Below are positions 9,743 through 19,910 of a stretch of DNA of 64,000 nt, piece by piece (the stretch's first letter is position 1; the number at the start of each line of letters is the position of its first letter). Origin of the DNA: Paralithodes platypus (lineage: Eukaryota > Arthropoda > Malacostraca > Decapoda > Lithodidae); assembly GCA_032716605.1 (NCBI GenBank), contig CM064509.1, forward strand, positions 48,257,302 through 48,321,301, given 5' to 3'. The notes beneath the pieces are model-generated. The model searched no databases. It saw only the letters and a list, made by a program, of their open reading frames with translations, and was not told the origin of the DNA. The translations under genes and the position numbers were made by a program.

Positions 9743-12700
9743 ACTAGTTTCTTAGTCTCTTCTGCAAAAATAAAACACACCAAAAAGTGAAGGATTTGAT
9801 AATGGTCAGAACCTTTCATATGTCATTGAATAATGAAAGCAGCAATCTCTAAGGGTGATCAGGACATGCTTGGATTAATTAGTGTTGTCAACTATGACTT
9901 AATTGCAGCAGAGGCCAGATATCATTGTGCTTGTCATGCCTCTTATGTGAGCAAGACAAACTTGAAGGATAGTGGAGTTCATGGGGAAAAAGAGGAATCT
10001 GCATTTGATACAGCTTTCAAAGACCCGATAGAAGAGATCCACTGGTGACCTGATGAGTGGAAAGACATTTGATATGTCAATGTTGATGGACAAAATAATG
10101 CAGAGATCATCTGCGTGGAAAGAGGTTAAAGACAGATTACAGTTACACTACCCAACGACTAAAATTGCGACTGAAGTATAATTTTGGAGACAGTGATATT
10201 TTCCATAAGCCTTTCGACCGCAAAAAACAAAACAAAGTTGCTCTACTCAAGCTCTGTATACCTCCAAGATGTCATTAACTGTGCTTTCAAAATGAACATC
10301 ATATCAGTAGGTGGACCACTTAGGGAATATAGGCCCAAACTATGAGGGAATCTGACATAGACAAAATGAAGCTGCTGTACCAGCCTGCCGAGCTAATCAA
10401 ATATGAAATCAGTGAGTGTCAGGGCATATCAATTCGTCCACCTGACATCTCAGATCTGTCCATGACAAAAACAAAGTCTGTGATACCAGAGAGTCTGTAC
10501 TGGTTGCTTTCGTGGGTAACAGACAAACCAAATAAAGATGACACAGATGACTTTTCTTCCCCAGTGTGCAGCAACCAGGCAGACAAAAGGTGTGTTCTGA
10601 TGCTCGCTCAAGATGTTGTTCACGGTGCATCTCATGGTCGGAATAAAATGCCCAAGCATGTAGTGCTGGGAATGACAGTTCATCACCAAACGAGTTCAAA
10701 GCAACTGATCACCATCCTCAGCAGAATAGGCAACTCTGAAGCTTATGATGATGTAGAGGCAATGGACACAAGCCTTGCTAAGGAGGTTCTGATCAAGAGT
10801 GATCTTTATGGAGTGGCGGCACCTTCGAACTTTATCCCAGGTGTTTTTCTTCAGGTAGCGGGAAACAACAATGACCTCAATGAAGAAACACTAGATGGCA
10901 AGAATACAACTGATGCCACCACACTTGTTCAATAACAGCGAGGAAATTATGGACCTGCCCCAAGCCAAATGTGGTTGGAGACCATTTAAGGAGAAGGCGA
11001 TCACTTGAATCACCTGCGATTTGCCAGTCTCTAAGAGAGTTTGGTGCACATGGAAAACGGCCTGCAGTCACCATGTTCCTGAAGAAGATTAAAACCAAGT
11101 TGTTCCAAATCAGTTAACGTCTCTATTCAGCATCACATAACATGAATCTTAATTGGGCCATATTGAAAATGGCTCTATTGAAGCTGTTTGAGGTAGAGCT
11201 CAAGTGCACAGAGAAACAGAATGTACCTGGTTGGAGTGGCTTCAATGCTGTGGTTCACCCCCAGACACCAACTTGCACAAACATTGGAAACTGTCCCATT
11301 ATTGATGGTTCTCCAACAGAGTTCAGCACTGTATATACAGTCATGACAAATGTCCAAGGCATGATGGTAAGCTTCGGCCAGAAACATAGTGTTACTGTTA
11401 TCACATTTGACTTTGCAATATACATGAAGGCCAAAGAGATCCAGTGGCTGCTTCCAGAAGAGTTTAAAGACATGGTGATTGGAATGGGAGGTTTCCACAT
11501 TACGTTGAACTTTCTGGCAGTCTTGGGAAACAAGTTTTGCAAACTTTTGAAAGGGAACTCCTATAATCGTGGAGTACGAGCCCACAAGATCCTCATGCAG
11601 GCTATGTTTCGTCTTGAGTGGAATGCCTTTGCATAGTGGCTCTCCAAGCAAAATGACAGTAATGTGGACAAAAGTAGCCTTTAGGCAGCAAACAATGGCT
11701 AGCCAGTTAGCTCTGGGAGAGAAGAAGGATGTTGTAATATCCATGAAGTAGATGTGTGATGTTATAGCCAAAATAGAACTGGAGTTCGCACGGTTTGAAG
11801 AAGAAGGAAGAGCCAGATCTCAGATCTTAGAACTGGAGACGGGGCTTTGCATCTTTCTGCCACGGCTGGTATGGTACCTAATTTCTTTGCTATGGATCAG
11901 CCCAAATACTCCAGGTGGTTGTTAGTGTACCTGTCTGACATGAATCTGCTCCCAGAAATCCATCCTGCCGTCTGTGCTGAGTTTTTGTCTGAGAACCATG
12001 CAATTAGTCGCTACTACTATCACCATCATCACCCCTTCGCTCAAATATGGACCGACATGGCACTTGAACAGTCTATAAATCCGGACAGCAAGACAAGTGG
12101 TGGCATGATAGGTATTAGCCAGAACCTACATCGATGGGTCTTGACATGTCATGAGAGAGCAGAAATAACGGCAGCAGTGAAAGAGATGTGTGATCTGTAT
12201 GACACAGGTAGAGTCTGCAGCCATAGAGAAGCTGCACCAAAGATAATGCAGAGCTGAACAACAGTGTATCGGAAGAATGTGAAGCATTCATTAGTTCCCT
12301 GTACTCACCCTCCAGGGGAGTGGTACAATAAGCAGACAAAGTCAGATACTGCCTGTTTTGTCAGAAAGGCCAAAGAAACGAAAGTCTTCCCACCATATCT
12401 GACTTCCATGTCCTTGTGTGGAAGAAAGCACTGGAATCAATCCAGAATCTGCCACCAGCTGATCAACATGGCTGGAGTGTTAAGAATGGCTGCCTACATC
12501 CTTTCCTCATGACAAAGGCTCCAGCAACAGTCTGTCACTGCAAAAAAACGGCATGCCACTGAGCAAACTGTGCCTGTCGGTACAATGACCTGCCATGCAC
12601 GGAAGGGTGTGCCTGCTTTGCAAAAGAAATGTGTGAAGACCCAAGGACAGGCTAAATTTTAGTTCCTGATGAGTTTTATGATGATAAGGAGGATTAGTGG

Positions 12701-12944
12701 ACATACTTTACTCAAAGTGTAATGAACATATTTCCTTTTGTGAAAATTATATTGGAACAATCATATCAAGTAAACATAACACAGTAATTGCTCGCAATAC
12801 ATTCATATCTCACATGTAAAAAAAAAGAAAAAAAAAGAAAAAAAAAAACACATGTTAGGAGTATTTAACATGTAGGACATATAAATATACCCGAGATAAC
12901 TGAAATGGAACCCTTTTTTTCAAACTAAATGTGGAAAAGTATTT

Positions 12945-13091
12945 ATTGTCAAGACCAATGGCAGTCATCTTGAACATTTACCACCATATTAGTTCTTCAA
13001 ACCAAATATTTTCCATTAAAACATGGTGCACCCACAACATTGATGCCTAATTTCATGTCTGTATTAATGTTCAAAATGTATGGATACATTC
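12945..13091 (-). repeat. Right arm of the large TIR element, inner part
   Basis: Reverse complement of about 8510-8640 (shared ACAACATTGATGCCTAATTT). It ends with TGGATACATTC, the target duplicated by the following LINE. Confidence 0.75.
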
Positions 13092-14828
13092 TATCTATCT
13101 ATCTATCTATTGCCTGACGCCGTGATCCCCGAAGGGGTGGCCACGAACGAACCGCCCCCATGCACCTCTGTCCCCAGTCAGTCGACGCCCCTCCCCCCAA
13201 CCAGCACCGCCTTCGTTCATGTAGTTCCTCACTCCATCCTTCCACCTCATATTCGGTCTACCTCTCCCCCTCTGTCCCTCCACCTCGCTCTCGTACACCC
13301 TCTTAGTCATTCTTTCGCTTTCCATACGTTCCATATGGCCGAACCATCTCAAGTTGTTCCTTTTCACACTTTCCAGCACATCTACCTCCACACCACACCT
13401 CCTTCTTACTTCCTCATTAGTCTGTCTATCCCTCCATGTAACTCCGCACGCACTCCTTAAGTAATTCATTTCCGCTGCTCTCACTCTTGGTCTGAGTCTC
13501 TCAACCAACGTCCATGCTTCGCTTCCGTAAGTCAGTGTCGGGATTACCACACTGTCATGCAAGGACTTCTTCACTTCCATACTGACCACCCTATTTCTTG
13601 TTACTGCTTTTAGCGTTCCTACAACCCTCTTCCCCTGTTGTACCCTCTCCCGCACCTCTTCATCCATAGTCCCATCTTTACTCAACACACTGCCCAGATA
13701 CTTAAAAGAGTTGACGATTTCCATAGCCTGACCGTTCAGCTTCACCTCACACTCTGTGACTTCACCCCTTTCGAAGACCATAACCTTGCTCTTCCCCGTA
13801 TTTACCTTCAAATTCCGTTTTTCGCACACTGTTCCAAACTCATTTACCAGACCCTGCAACTCCCATTCATTATCACTCATCAGAACTGTATCATCCGCAA
13901 ACAGCAGTATAGGTAGCTTCCACTCAATTCCCTCCCTTTTCAGCGATACACCAACATCCACTGCTCTTGATAGTATTTCTTTCATGACTCCATCCATATA
14001 TACAGTAAACAACCACGGGGACATCACACACCCCTGTTTCAAACCAACATTCAGGTCAAAGAACTCGCTCTGCTCACTCTCCACACGTACTGCCGCCTTT
14101 GCACCCTCATACATGCTCTTCACTGCTTTCAGCAACTTGCCCTCTACTCCATATATTCTAAGTACTTTCCACAAACCTTCTCTATCCACTCTGTCATAGG
14201 CCTTCTCCAAGTCCATAAAGGCAACATACACCTTTTGTTTCGTCTCCAGATACTTCTCCACAACACAATTCAGGGTAAAAATCTGATCTACACATCCTCT
14301 TCCCTTCCTAAAACCTCCCTGCTCGTCGCCTATCCATTTCTCCGTTCTCACTCTCACTCTCTCAATCACTACCCTACTGTATACCTTCCCTACTACGCTT
14401 AGAAGACATATTCCTCGGTGGTTACCGCACACTCCTCTTTCCCCTTTGCCCTTATATAGGGGGACTATTATGCCAGTCTTCCAGTCATCGGGTGCACTCC
14501 CCTTCTCCCATGCTAGTTTTCACATTTTCCATACCCATTCTATCACTATCTCACCACCATACCTCAACATTTCCCCACACACTCCATCTGTTCCTGGTGC
14601 TTTCCCCAACTTCACTCTTTTCATGGCTTCCCACACTTCTGACCTCCTGATCCCCACCTCCTCCTCCACTACTTCTCTTCTTCTCCCTCCCATACCATAT
14701 CCAGCTATGTTTGCTGGCTCTTCATTCCTTTCATTTAGCAACTCACTGAAGTACTCCCTCCATCTTTCGACTCTCTCTTGCTTCTCGGCTAGCATTCTCC
14801 CATTCTTGTCAGTTCTTGGATACATTCT
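13092..14828 (-). mobile_element. 5'-truncated RTE-like LINE with (TATC)n tail
   Basis: A non-LTR retrotransposon read on the minus strand. It ends at its 3' side in (ATAG)n immediately after the stop codon, with essentially no 3' UTR. The target duplication TGGATACATTC is present at 13081-13091 and 14829-14839. An extra tandem copy lies at 14817-14827 just inside the 5' end. The 5' part including the endonuclease is missing. The single stop between the two reading frames is the only obvious lesion in the remaining part. Confidence 0.85.
13107..14815 (-). pseudogene. Reverse transcriptase domain of RTE-like LINE
   Basis: This frame would encode an RNA-directed DNA polymerase that copies the element's RNA at a nicked target. 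In order it shows KRVKLGKAPGTDGV (finger region), QGGFRKGRGCVDQIF, FMDLEKAYDRVDREGLW (motif A, catalytic Asp), LKQGCVMSPWLFTVYMD (motif B) and LLFADDTVLMSDN (motif C, FADD). It ends with a C-terminal tail containing NNLRWFGHMERM, typical of this LINE group. An in-frame TGA near 14520 separates the first 106 codons from the 441-codon main frame. The catalytic aspartates are intact. The missing N-terminal endonuclease and the stop make it a dead copy, though relatively young. RTE assignment is from the motif set and tetranucleotide tail. Confidence 0.85.
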
Positions 14829-15286
14829 TGGATACATTCAAACAAGTAAATGTGGAAGTGCTCTGAGCGTCAACCAATTGTCAGATGCGAGCCGACTATG
14901 GGAACATGATACACATCTCCCTCCTATGGTAATAATAATATATGTATCATGCTAATTTGTTCACAATATATAATAGAATAGTAGGGGCAGATTTTGGTGT
15001 ATTTAAAAAAAAAAAATGTTTTGTATGAAGAGAATGAGAAATTATCATTATATCATATTTACAAGGAAAACAAATTTTTTGTCCACTCTTCTCACATTTA
15101 ATGTATTTTCCTCATCAAAAGTGAAGTAGAAGACTAAATTCATACATATGTCTTGATAGAGTATTTCATTGCAAACAATTTGACATATAAAACTTGTATT
15201 TTTGTTCAAAATAAATGATGTACCTGTGAATAAAGTAAAGTGACTGCACAACAAATATTTGTTCCCATTAATTATTAAAAATGGGA
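14829..15286 (-). repeat. Right arm of the large TIR element, middle part
   Basis: Reverse complement of about 8125-8510, for example ACATTTACTTGTTT and AACAATTTGACATAT. It continues through GTACCTGTGAATAAAG, the site that is interrupted by the mariner-like element in the left arm. Confidence 0.75.
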
Positions 15287-15687
15287 AGAGACTCTGACCA
15301 AGAGTGAGAGCGGTGGAAATGAGTTACTTGAGATGTGCTTGCGGAGTTACATGGAGGGATAGACAGACGAATGAGGAAGTAAGAAGGTGGTGTGGTGTGG
15401 AGGTAGATGTGCTGGAAAGTGTGAAAAGGAACAACTTGAGATGGTTCGGCCATATGGAACGTATGGAAAGCGAGAGAATGACTAAGAGGGTGTACGAGAG
15501 CGAGGTGGAAGGATAGAGAGGGAGAGGTGCACCGAAGGAGAGGTGGAAGGATGGAGTGAGGAAGTATATGAATGAAGGCGGTGCTGGTTGGGAGGAGGGG
15601 CGTCGACTGACTGGGGACAGAGGTGAATGGGGGCGGTTCGTTCGTGGCCACCCCTTCGGGGATCACGGCGTCAGGCAATAGATAGAT
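15287..15687 (+). pseudogene. RTE-like LINE fragment, opposite orientation
   Basis: The C-terminal ~130 codons of the same family as 13092-14828, here on the plus strand. It contains EMSYLRCACGVTWRDRQTNE and NNLRWFGHMERMESERMTKR, ending in ATAGATAGATAGG. A stop interrupts the frame near 15514. The left arm of the large element (6100-6120) gives the uninterrupted target sequence, placing the insertion between ATTATTAAAAAT and GGTCTATAG. No long target duplication is visible. Confidence 0.8.
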
Positions 15688-15688
15688 A

Positions 15689-15803
15689 GGTCTATAGTTT
15701 TTAAGTTATACCTCAATGTTGAACCACATACTATCTGGGAGTGTTCCAGAGGGTCTATCTAACCACCTTGTCAAGACAAACCTTTTCTGTAGGGTATGTT
15801 GAA
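15689..15803 (-). repeat. Right arm of the large TIR element, outer end
   Basis: Reverse complement of 6002-6110 (shared GGAACACTCCCA in the left arm, TTTGTCTTGACA). It defines the outer boundary at GGGTATGTTGAA. Confidence 0.7.
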
Positions 15804-16137
15804 CCAAATCACTTAATTGGCCTCTTTGTGGAAATATCTCCTGGACTACTCGTCCGAGGTTTTCCTCTCAATGCATTTTCCCTTGTTTCTGACTCATATA
15901 CTCTGCTTGTACGTCTTTCATCTCCCATTTGTTCAACATGCCCATATCAGCATCGCACCCTTCTGTCTCCTCATAATATACCGTACAATACTAATAATAC
16001 AAATTTGGTTGAAAATTGTTCAATTAACATGTTTCAATTACGCAATGTCTGCGTATCCTTCCCATAACTTTTGTTAACATACCGTACATATCTCAAAATC
16101 AACTTCTCTTCAATGTAGCTCTTTTTTGTTATCAGAC

Positions 16138-16305
16138 TTTATATGTATCCCGCACCACATATTTCTGGAAACTACTTCTTCCGAGTAACCCTCCACTAAC
16201 CATCAAGCAAAAGCAGTTCAAAACAAGGCAATCGGAGATGGAAGATTTCGCCATGGCCGTGCTTCCGGAGATTGCCACAGAATGTTTGGTGCTCTTTAAG
16301 ACAAT
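16138..16305 (+). pseudogene. Possible PIF/Harbinger transposase fragment
   Basis: A short open stretch before the ATC array reads SLTIKQKQFKTRQ in one frame and SGDCHRMFGAL in another. This faintly resembles the N-terminal region of Harbinger (DDE_4) transposases, where a block like LATGDCHRT follows. Frames are broken and the match is from memory. It may equally be chance. Confidence 0.22.
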
Positions 16306-16770
16306 CACTACTATTGTCACCATCATCACTACTACTATCACCATCATCACCACTACTATCACTATCTGCACTGCTACTATCACTATCATCACAACTATAT
16401 CACCATCTCACTATTAGTCACTATCTGCACAACTATTATCACCATAATCAATGCTACTGTCACCATCTCCACTACTACTATCACCATCATCACTACTTTT
16501 ATCACCATCATTACTACTACTGTTACCATCATCACTACTACCATCACCATCACAAAATATAATATCACCATTATTACTACTACTGTCACCATCTTCACTA
16601 CTACTATCACCATCATCACAACTATTATCACTATCATATCATTACTACTGTCACCATCTTCAATAATACTGTCACCATTTCACTACTACTATCACCATCA
16701 TCACTAATACTGTCACCACCATCAATACTACTATCACGATCACCACAGTAGCCACAATAATCACTATATA
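16300..16770. repeat. Degenerate (ATC)n / (ACT)n microsatellite
   Basis: Long mixture of CACCATCATCACTACTACTAT units. It creates spurious Ser/Leu- or Val/Met-rich frames on both strands. Confidence 0.95.
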
Positions 16771-17036
16771 ATACAGTCACCATCATCACTACAGATCATC
16801 ACCACCAAAACAACCACTACATCTGTGATGTAGTAGTGATGCATGTAGTACCGCCACGGAAGAATGTCACACACAGACACGACGATTATAATAATACGTC
16901 ATTGCTAAGTGGAGCTCCTAAATAATTTGCAATGTTTTCATAAATTGAGGACACCATTAGATGCATGAGTGTTATTTGTATTATACTGTATACATTTTCC
17001 ATTAATCTATTATTTTATGTGCAGTTAGCAAAATAT

Positions 17037-17495
17037 ATAGGACTAGCAGGGGTACCCGGCGTTGCCCGGGTAATCACCATAACCACCATCACTACTACCA
17101 CCTCTACTACTACCATAATCACCATCATCAATTACTACTACCACACCGGCCTCGACCTCCCTGTGCCTCATTAAACGGCGACCTCGATTTCGGCCGCTAA
17201 ATGACCTCCGATTTTGGATCTGACCTCATCCGTACCCCCATTTTGGGGGGCTGCGAACAACTTTCGTTCCATACACCTTTTCGATCGGAGGCCTCCTTCT
17301 GCCCCAAACGGCAATGTTTTTTTAACGCGCCCATTTTCTCCGTCCCTTTCACCCTGGGGAATTCTATGTTTTCACTAAAACCTGCCTAGGGACCCCCTTA
17401 CTATGCATACCAAGTATGAACGCTCTAGCTTAAAAAATGTGGCCATGCATAAAGAACAGACAGACAGACAGACAATCGAAAATATTATATAGATA
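17037..17495 (+). repeat. Dispersed repeat (GGGGTACCCGGCGTTGCC family), copy 1
   Basis: Begins GACTAGCAGGGGTACCCGG and continues through an internal (ACC/ATC)n run and GCGACCTCGATTTCGGCCGC. It ends in CAGACAGACAGACAGACA followed by ATTATATAGAT. A second copy is at 35694-36234. The layout (conserved body, GACA-repeat end) looks like a SINE or the 3' end of a LINE. The family name is not known to me with certainty. Confidence 0.7.
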
Positions 17496-18139
17496 ATAGT
17501 TACAAAGCCAGCATGTTGTTATACCAATTTAAGAGAAAATATTGACAGACAAACTAGCAGCCTCAAACATTAGCCTACTGTATTTTCCATAGAAAAATCA
17601 TGTTCTAAATATTATGAATACAAAAATGCAGACACCCAGTATAGCTACACAAACATTATTGATAGTAGCTTTGCCTGCTGTCGGCTATACACAAACGTAT
17701 ACCATTTGAAAGAAGGAGTGGACTAGTACAATAATAAGAGAGAGGAGGGAGAGAGGGGCGATGGTGGTAGACGTGGTAATATGTGAGGGGTAAATTGTTG
17801 TTGTTGTGGTAGAGTTGCAATGAATGAGGCAGTATTAAACATTGTTGTAGATGGTGGTGAGAGAAATGGTCATTTAAGTTGTAATTACGAGGGTGGGATT
17901 AAGAGTGTGTGGTAGAGGGAATGATGGTGTAGTGGTGTGGTGGTGATTGGTAGAGTGGATTATATTGTGGTAGTAGTTGATTTATGGTAGCTATTATTGA
18001 GTTACTATAGTATTTAAATGTTATGATGCTGTGGTGATATGTGGTCATTTGTTTGATGGTAGTCACATAGTGGTTGAGGCAATAAATGTGATAATGCTTC
18101 TTGTTTTGATGGTATAATGTATGATGGTTGTGGTAGTAG

Positions 18140-19290
18140 ATTATTATGAATGTTATGGTATGGTGGTAAATTGTATGATGATTGGTATCTTGTATGCAAA
18201 TTACTGTATGAAGGGGTGGTAGATTGTATAATGATTGTGATTGGTGGTGGCAGATTGTATAATGATTGTGAAGCTGGTGGTAGATTGTATAATGATTGTG
18301 ATGGTGGTGGTAGATTGTATAATGATTGTGAAGCTGGTGGTAGATTGTATAATGATTGTGAAGCTGGTGGTAGATTGTATAATGCTTGTGAAGCTGCTTG
18401 TAAATTGTATAATGATTGTGATGGTGGTGGTAGATTGTATAATGATTGTGATGGTGGTGGTAGATTGTATAATGATTGTGATGGTGGTTGGAGATTATAG
18501 AATTATTGTATTGGTGATAGATTATATAATGATTGTGATGAAATGGTAGATTGTATAATGATTGTGGTGGTAGTGGTAGATTGTATAATGATTGTGATGA
18601 GGTGGTAGATTGTATAATGATTGTGGTGGTAGTGGTAGATTGTATAATGATTGTGGTGGTAGTGGTAGATTGTATAATGATTGTGGTGGTAGTGGTAGAT
18701 TGTATAATGATTGTGATGAGGTGGTAGATTGTATAATGATTGTGGTGGTAGTGGTAGATTGTATAATGATTGTTGTGGTTGTGGTAGATTGTATAATGAT
18801 TGTGGTGGTAGTGGTAGATTGTATAATGATTGTGGTGTGGTGATAAATTGCATGATGGTTGTGGTGTGGTGATAGATTGTATGATGTTTGTGGTGTTGTG
18901 TTAGATTATATGATGGTTGTGGTGTGGTGCTAGATTGTATGACGGATGGGGTGTGGTAGTAGATTGTATGATGGTTGTAATGGGGTGTGCTGTTAAATCG
19001 TATGATGGTTGTGGTATGGTGTTAGATTGTATGATGGTTGTGATGGGGTATGGTGTTAGATTGGTAGTGATGGGGTATGGTGTTAGATTGTATATGATGG
19101 TTGTGGTGTGGTGTGGTGTTAGATTGTATGGTAGATTTATTACAGGTTGTAAATTATATGATGATAATGGTGGGTTTGGTTATTTTTATTGACGTGGTAG
19201 ATTGTTCAATGGTTGTGGTATTGGTAGTACATTGTATGATGATTGTGTGATGGTGATGGTAGATAGTATTTAGGTTGTGGTGTGGTGGTA
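18140..19290. repeat. ~30 bp minisatellite (GGTAGATTGTATAATGATT core)
   Basis: Tandem units of about 30-33 bp, each with GGTAGATTGTATAATGATT and a GTGGTGGTA or GATGGTGGT spacer. Regular from 18215 to 18840 and decaying on both sides. Long frames across it are repeat artefacts. Confidence 0.93.
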
Positions 19291-19619
19291 GTACATTCCA
19301 TGATGATTGCAGTGGTATGTAGTTGATTGCATATATAGCATATACAGCACTATACAGAATGTCATTGTAATATTCCTATTTGATGTTAACAATAATATAG
19401 CGGTAATAATACATTGAATACCATTAATTAACCATAGTGCAAATAATAGTTTGTTAAACAATTTGAAGACACCTTGTATAATTTGCAATTCATGTACATT
19501 TGTTAATTATGTGCACTAACACTTGAAAACTGCTAACGTTTTATTAACGTAACATTGTAACGACATTTACGTGATTTGAGTTGGGATAAACTATAAATAT
19601 CATGGTTGTGATATTCCGA

Positions 19620-19910
19620 AAAGGATGATCATGGATATAATAACGGTAATCGTGATGGCGATAATGATTGTGATGGTGTTGATCGTGATAATGTTGATAG
19701 TGATGATAATTATCATATTTATTTGTGTTGATGATGAGGGTAATGGTAATGGTAATGATAATGATCATGATAGTGATGACTATGATTGTAACTGTGGTGA
19801 TGATGGGTAATGATGATAATGATGAAAATGTTGGTGGTGATGATGCTGGTCGTGATCAAAATTATGATAGTGATGGTGATAGTGATGATTACAGTAACAG
19901 TGCTATGGTG
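19620..19910. repeat. Degenerate (GAT)n microsatellite
   Basis: Irregular GATGATAATGATGGTGATG mixture, the complementary counterpart in composition of the ATC array at 16.3 kb. Confidence 0.85.

Larger units (their letters stand above)
8971..12650 (+). pseudogene. Decayed gene of a multi-copy CXC-domain protein family
   Basis: Homologous protein pieces occur in order on the plus strand but are broken by stops and frameshifts. 8971-9243 has a CxxC start (CIICQLDF). 9833-10045 has EARYHCACHASYVS. 10342-10932 has RCVLMLAQDVVHGASHGR, PKHVVLGMTVHHQTSSKQL, then IPGVFLQVAGNNNDLNEETLDGK. 11142-11633 has QNVPGWSGFNAV, VITFDFAIYMKAKEIQW and GGFHITLNFLAVLG. 11847-12254 has ALEQSINPDSKTSGGMIG. A C-terminal cysteine cluster (12539-12640) has spacing like a tesmin/TSO1 CXC domain and is interrupted by one TGA. 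From memory, proteins with these blocks recur as uncharacterised, multi-copy predictions in cnidarian, crustacean and fish genomes. A transposase or transposon-cargo role is inferred from copy number and the flanking inverted repeats. A MITE splits the gene at 9373-9742. The relic is not functional here. Confidence 0.7.
6002..15803. mobile_element. Large terminal-inverted-repeat element carrying a CXC-domain gene relic
   Basis: The left arm (6002-6183, then 8125-~8640) is inverted relative to the right arm (~12945-13091, 14829-15286, 15689-15803). The outer ends are TTCAACATACCC and its complement GGGTATGTTGAA. Arm similarity is visibly high (for example GGAACACTCCCA and AGTATGTGGTTCAA appear in both), and each arm is about 700 bp once nested insertions are removed. 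Between the arms lies a decayed gene on the plus strand. Removing the mariner-like element, two LINE insertions and one MITE leaves roughly 5.4 kb. The flanks show no convincing target duplication, so the exact outer boundary is approximate. The superfamily is not identified from termini; it is inferred to be a DNA transposon from its architecture. Confidence 0.7.
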
